A stretch of 64,000 bases of DNA, from the NCBI RefSeq assembly GCF_014334735.1, contig NZ_CP060587.1:930001-994000 (forward strand), written 5' to 3'. Positions 58,942 through 64,000 of this stretch are shown piece by piece. How positions within the stretch are numbered: position 1 is the stretch's first letter; the number at the start of each line of letters is the position of its first letter. The notes below the pieces were generated by a model. It was given only the letters and a program-made list of their open reading frames with translations. It ran no database searches and had not been told where the DNA came from. A program made the position numbers and the translations under genes. Origin of the DNA: Aeromicrobium senzhongii. Lineage in GTDB: Bacteria > Actinomycetota > Actinomycetes > Propionibacteriales > Nocardioidaceae.

Positions 58942-61064
58942 GTCGGTCACGCGTGGACGAGTTCGGCGACACGATCGTCGTCCTGGTGGCCTCGGCGGTG
59001 TTGCTGGCCGGATTCGCGCCGCTGCTGGACGGGTACCGCTGGGCGGTCACGGTGCTCGCGGTCCTGGTGCCGGTCGCAGCCGTCACGGCCCTCGTCCGGT
59101 TGCGCGGGCCCGCGTGGGGCACGCCGGTGGCGGCCCTGACCGGTGCGCTGATGCTGGTCTGGGTGTTCGTCCCGGGCACGACCGCCTTCGGCCTGCCGAC
59201 CCCGCGGTCGTTCACCGCCCTGGGCGGCCTCCTGGGCCGATCGCGTTCGGTGATCCTCGAGGAGGTCGCGCCCATCGCGCCGCCGGACTCGATCGTGCTG
59301 CTGCTCGCGGCGACCTTCCTCGTCACCTTCGTCCTGGCCGACGCCGTCGCACGGCAGACGTGGCGCGTGCCGCTGCTGGGCCTGTTGTGGACGACGATGC
59401 TGGTCGTCCCCAGTGTCATCTCGATGCAGATGCCGCAGTGGCCGGTGTTCCTGGGCGTGGCCGCGGCCTGGCTGTGGCTGTGGTGGTCGGAGTCGCCGCA
59501 CGTCGGTCACCTGCCCACGCGCGCCGCCGCTCTCACCGGTGCCGGTGCGCTCCTGGTCGCGCTGGCCCTGCCCGTGCTCGGCCCGGACATCGAGCCCACC
59601 TCGAGCGACTTCGGCGTGACCGAGAGCGAGGTCTTCGGTGCGGGCATCAACCCGATGATCGAGCTCGGACAGAACCTGCGGCAGTCGAAGGCGCGGCGCG
59701 TGCTGACGTACACCTCCGACGCCGGCGAGGGGCAGTACCTCAAGGTCGCGACCTTGCGTCAGTTCACCGGCCGCACGTGGGGTCCGAGCCCCGTGCTGGG
59801 CGACGCCGACATCGAGGGGATCGACGACCTGGCCGAGGACGTCGAGACCCGCGAGATCTCGACGCGGGTCCGCATCGACAGCCTCCGCTCGAACCTGCTG
59901 CCGGTGCCGTACCCGGCCACGCGGGTGCGCGGGCTCGAGGGGCAGTGGCGGTGGCTCCGCGACGGCAGTACCGTCCGCGGCGAGGGCCGCACGACCACCG
60001 AGGACCAGCGGTACACGGTCAGCAGCGTCGACCGCCAGCCGACGGCCGAGCAGGTCCGGGCGGCGGGTCCGGCCGGACCGAGCCTGGACGTCTACCGCAC
60101 CCTGCCGCGGGCGGTGCCCGACACCGTCGACCGTCTCGCGCGGGCGAGGTCAGCGAACGCACGCACCGACTACGACCGGATGGTCGCATTGCAGGACTGG
60201 CTCCGTGGGGACTTCTCGTACTCGGTGGAGTCTCCCGTCGAGGACGGGTACGACGGCAACGGCCTGGACGTGATGGAGGAGTTCCTGCGCAAGAAGTCGG
60301 GCTACTGCGTCCACTTCGCCTCCACGCTGGCCGTCATGGGCCGCGTCGTCGGGGTGCCGACGCGGGTCGCGGTGGGCTACGCCCCGGGTGACAACCTGCT
60401 GAGTCGCACGACCGAGGGCACGACCTACGGCGTCGACTCCGACGACCTGCACGCGTGGACCGAGGCGTACTTCCCCGGCATCGGCTGGATCGGGTTCGAC
60501 GCCACCCCGGGCGTCGGTGACGCGACCGAGTTCGCCGAGGAGACCCAGCCGCAGGACGCACCGGGCTCGGACGCCGAGGTGCCCGAGAGCAGCGGCGGCT
60601 CGGAGCAGAGCCTCGATCCGGGTGACGATGACACCACGGCACAGGCCGAGGAGGCGCCGGCGGCCTCGTGGAGGCCGGCGCTCGTGGCGATCGTGGTGCT
60701 GGCCGTCCTGGGCGCCGTGCCCGCCGTCGTCCGCCAGGTGCGCCGGCGCCGCCGCTGGACCGCCGGGCAGTCGGCCAGCGAGCCGCTGTGGAGCGAGATC
60801 GCCGACACGGCGCGCGATCTGGGCATCGACCCCGACCCGGCCGAGACGCCGCGCGGGTTCGCCCGCCGGTTGGGCACGTACGGGGTGGACGTGACGGCCA
60901 TGGACCGGGTCGTGAGCGCGGTCGAGCAGGACCGCTACGCCGGCACCGTCACGACGAGGTCGCACGTGGGGGAGGCGCAGCAGGTCGTCGAGTCGCTGCA
61001 GGCGTCCCGCGGGCGCCGGGCCCGGTGGCTGGCCCGGATCGCCCCGCGGTCGCTGCTGCGCTGA
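58938..61064 (+). CDS. TgpA-type membrane transglutaminase-like protein
   Basis: A 708-residue protein. Residues ~10-215 hold about six membrane segments (DUF3488-like); an extracytoplasmic transglutaminase-like domain follows with triad C457 (KSGYCVHFASTLA), H505 (DDLHAWTEAYFPG) and D521 (WIGFDATPG). A Ser/Glu/Asp-rich linker leads to a further membrane segment (~575-595) and a short DUF4129-like tail (SEPLWSEIADTARDLGIDPD, ETPRGFARRLG). It may act as a wall-side peptidase or cross-linking enzyme. Third gene of the MoxR-DUF58 operon, coupled by a 4-nt overlap. Confidence 0.9.
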   Translation: MSRSRVDEFGDTIVVLVASAVLLAGFAPLLDGYRWAVTVLAVLVPVAAVTALVRLRGPAWGTPVAALTGALMLVWVFVPGTTAFGLPTPRSFTALGGLLGRSRSVILEEVAPIAPPDSIVLLLAATFLVTFVLADAVARQTWRVPLLGLLWTTMLVVPSVISMQMPQWPVFLGVAAAWLWLWWSESPHVGHLPTRAAALTGAGALLVALALPVLGPDIEPTSSDFGVTESEVFGAGINPMIELGQNLRQSKARRVLTYTSDAGEGQYLKVATLRQFTGRTWGPSPVLGDADIEGIDDLAEDVETREISTRVRIDSLRSNLLPVPYPATRVRGLEGQWRWLRDGSTVRGEGRTTTEDQRYTVSSVDRQPTAEQVRAAGPAGPSLDVYRTLPRAVPDTVDRLARARSANARTDYDRMVALQDWLRGDFSYSVESPVEDGYDGNGLDVMEEFLRKKSGYCVHFASTLAVMGRVVGVPTRVAVGYAPGDNLLSRTTEGTTYGVDSDDLHAWTEAYFPGIGWIGFDATPGVGDATEFAEETQPQDAPGSDAEVPESSGGSEQSLDPGDDDTTAQAEEAPAASWRPALVAIVVLAVLGAVPAVVRQVRRRRRWTAGQSASEPLWSEIADTARDLGIDPDPAETPRGFARRLGTYGVDVTAMDRVVSAVEQDRYAGTVTTRSHVGEAQQVVESLQASRGRRARWLARIAPRSLLR

Positions 61065-61065
61065 G

Positions 61066-62046
61066 TCAGTCCCAGACGGACAGGTCGGGCCCGCGGGGCA
61101 CGATCTGCGTGGGGTTGATGTCGGTCTGCACGACGTAGTAGTGCTGCTTGATCTGCTCGAAGTCGGTGTTCTGGCCGAACGCCGGCTGGTGGTACAGGTC
61201 GCGGGCGTAGCGCCACAGGTTCGGCAGGTCGATCAGCTGGTTCCGATTGCACTTGAAGTGGCCGTGGTAGACCGCGTCGAAGCGCGCGAGGGTCGTGAAG
61301 AGGCGGACGTCGGCCTCGGTGATCTGCTCGCCCATGAGGTAGCGGCGGTCGGCCAGCCGCTCCTCGAGCCAGTCCATCGCCGTCCACAGCCGCTCGTAGG
61401 CGGCGTCGTAGGCCTCCTGGGAGCCGGCGAACCCGCAGCGGTAGACGCCGTTGTTGACCTCGGTGAAGACGCGCAGCATCACGTCCTCCATCTCGTCGCG
61501 GACGTCGGCGGGCCACAGGTCCGGGGCGTCCGGCGCGTGCAGGTCGCGCCACTCGAAGAACAGGTCGTGGGTGATCCAGGGGAAGTCGTTCGTGACGACC
61601 GCGCCGGTGGCGACCTCGACGATCGCCGGGACCGTGATGCCGCGCGGGTAGTCGGGGTAGCGGGCGAAGTACGCGTCCTGCAGGCGCTCGATGCCCAGCA
61701 CCGGGTCGACGCCGCCGGGGTCGAGGTCGAACGTCCAGCTGCGGGCGTCGTGCGTGGGGCCTGGCAGGCCGACGCTGATGGCGTCCTGCAGGCCCAGCAG
61801 GTCCCGGACGATGAGCGCGCGGGTCGCCCAGGGGCAGGCCTTGGCTGCGATGAGGCGGTAGCGGCCGGGCTCGACGGGCCAGGTGGGCGCGTCGGCGACG
61901 GGCGGCTTGCCGGTACCGGCCCGGTCGTCGACCGGCGCTCCGCCCGTGCGGGTGATCCGGTCGGGGATGTAGTTCATGTCGCGGTCGAAGGCGGCGCCGG
62001 CCTTGACGTACGAACCGGACGTGGAGAGGGGGGAGTCGTCGGCCAT
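61066..62046 (-). CDS. Glutathionyl-hydroquinone reductase-like (ECM4/YqjG family) protein
   Basis: A 326-residue GST-superfamily protein. The thioredoxin-fold N-terminal domain has YRLIAAKACPWATRALIVRDLLG with nucleophile C71; the C-terminal helical domain has FTEVNNGVYRCGFAGSQEAYDAAY and YLMGEQITEADVRLFTTLARFDAVYHGHFKCN, the family core. In glutathione users it reduces glutathionyl-hydroquinones; actinobacteria mostly use mycothiol, so the physiological thiol is unclear. Its stop lies 2 nt from the convergent transglutaminase gene's stop. Confidence 0.88.
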   Translation of the reverse strand: MADDSPLSTSGSYVKAGAAFDRDMNYIPDRITRTGGAPVDDRAGTGKPPVADAPTWPVEPGRYRLIAAKACPWATRALIVRDLLGLQDAISVGLPGPTHDARSWTFDLDPGGVDPVLGIERLQDAYFARYPDYPRGITVPAIVEVATGAVVTNDFPWITHDLFFEWRDLHAPDAPDLWPADVRDEMEDVMLRVFTEVNNGVYRCGFAGSQEAYDAAYERLWTAMDWLEERLADRRYLMGEQITEADVRLFTTLARFDAVYHGHFKCNRNQLIDLPNLWRYARDLYHQPAFGQNTDFEQIKQHYYVVQTDINPTQIVPRGPDLSVWD

Positions 62047-62094
62047 GCTTCGACCCTAGCCACCGAGCCCGGACCGCGCCCCGAACGCCGGTGA

Positions 62095-62100
62095 TACGCT
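62095..62100 (+). promoter_or_regulatory. -10 box TACGCT of the leuA leader transcript
   Basis: TACGCT, 9 nt, then the ATG of the leader peptide at 62110, so the RNA would begin 2-3 nt before it. Confidence 0.5.
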
Positions 62101-62109
62101 GACGCCATC

Positions 62110-62162
62110 ATGCGGATCGTGAATCTTCTCGAGTCGAGCCTGCTCCGCGGGCTCCTTCGTCG

Positions 62163-62181
<19 letters not shown>
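62110..62181 (+). CDS. leuL: leuA leader peptide (leucine-rich)
   Basis: A 23-residue peptide read MRIVNLLESSLLRGLLRRR followed by AEVH and a TGA stop. Three Leu pairs (CTT CTC, CTG CTC, CTC CTT) make 6 of 23 residues Leu, including two rare-type CTT codons. Its mRNA overlaps alternative hairpins before leuA. This is the classic layout of ribosome-mediated attenuation: stalling at Leu codons when leucyl-tRNA is scarce would change downstream folding. Confidence 0.8.
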
Positions 62182-63998
<1,817 letters not shown>

Positions 63999-64000
63999 GT

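Overview
The window is a high-GC, gene-dense stretch of an actinobacterial chromosome. The evidence is the conserved order leuS, degV, comEA, comEC, holA, rpsT, lepA, hemW, hrcA, dnaJ, phoH, ybeY, corC-like, era, leuA; frequent GTG/TTG starts; many TANNNT boxes 6-7 nt from a start codon (leaderless transcripts); a CIRCE operator before hrcA-dnaJ; and a leucine-rich leader peptide before leuA. The gene complement fits Nocardioidaceae (Aeromicrobium- or Nocardioides-like), but that is inference, not proof. I saw no rRNA, tRNA, CRISPR array or classical IS element.

Region 1 (1-9.8 kb) is a nitrogen-heterocycle (probably purine) module: a RpiR/SIS regulator, a FAD subunit, a fused 2Fe-2S/molybdopterin subunit, an XdhC-type maturation protein, a guanine-deaminase-like enzyme, an ABC importer with one lipoprotein receptor, one ATPase and two different permeases, and a MobA/MocA-like nucleotidyltransferase. 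Import, deamination, oxidation and cofactor maturation are thus together.

Region 2 (9.8-18.4 kb) is accessory: a YCII protein, an FMN glutamate-synthase-domain protein, an atypical PD-(D/E)XK-nuclease-like gene with its own promoter, a decayed glyoxalase copy beside two intact ones, ASCH, DksA-like, DinB-like and DUF2200 genes, and a divergent MarR/MFS pair with two palindromic operators.

Region 3 (18.4-25.7 kb) has a minus-strand wall-glycopolymer cluster (two CDP-glycerol-type polymerases, UDP-galactopyranose mutase, a GT2 transferase) and, diverging from it, a KtrB/KtrA-type potassium system.

Region 4 (25.7-53.8 kb) is the conserved housekeeping backbone with small insertions: a DUF559 gene bracketed by two copies of a 63-bp palindromic element, a secreted phytase-like/GDPD fusion, an acyl-CoA ligase, and an amino-acid permease with arginine deiminase.

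Region 5 (53.8-64 kb) has a LysR/LysE pair, a PHP protein, a flavodoxin-like protein, a MoxR-DUF58-transglutaminase operon, a glutathionyl-hydroquinone-reductase-like protein, and leuA behind a leader-peptide attenuator.

Two families of small near-palindromic intergenic repeats stand out. Family A (67 bp, copies at about 9.8, 28.6 and 49.3 kb) and family B (63 bp, two copies flanking the DUF559 gene) have a similar nested inverted-repeat design. The family B/DUF559 arrangement is the best candidate here for an undescribed mobile or selfish system.
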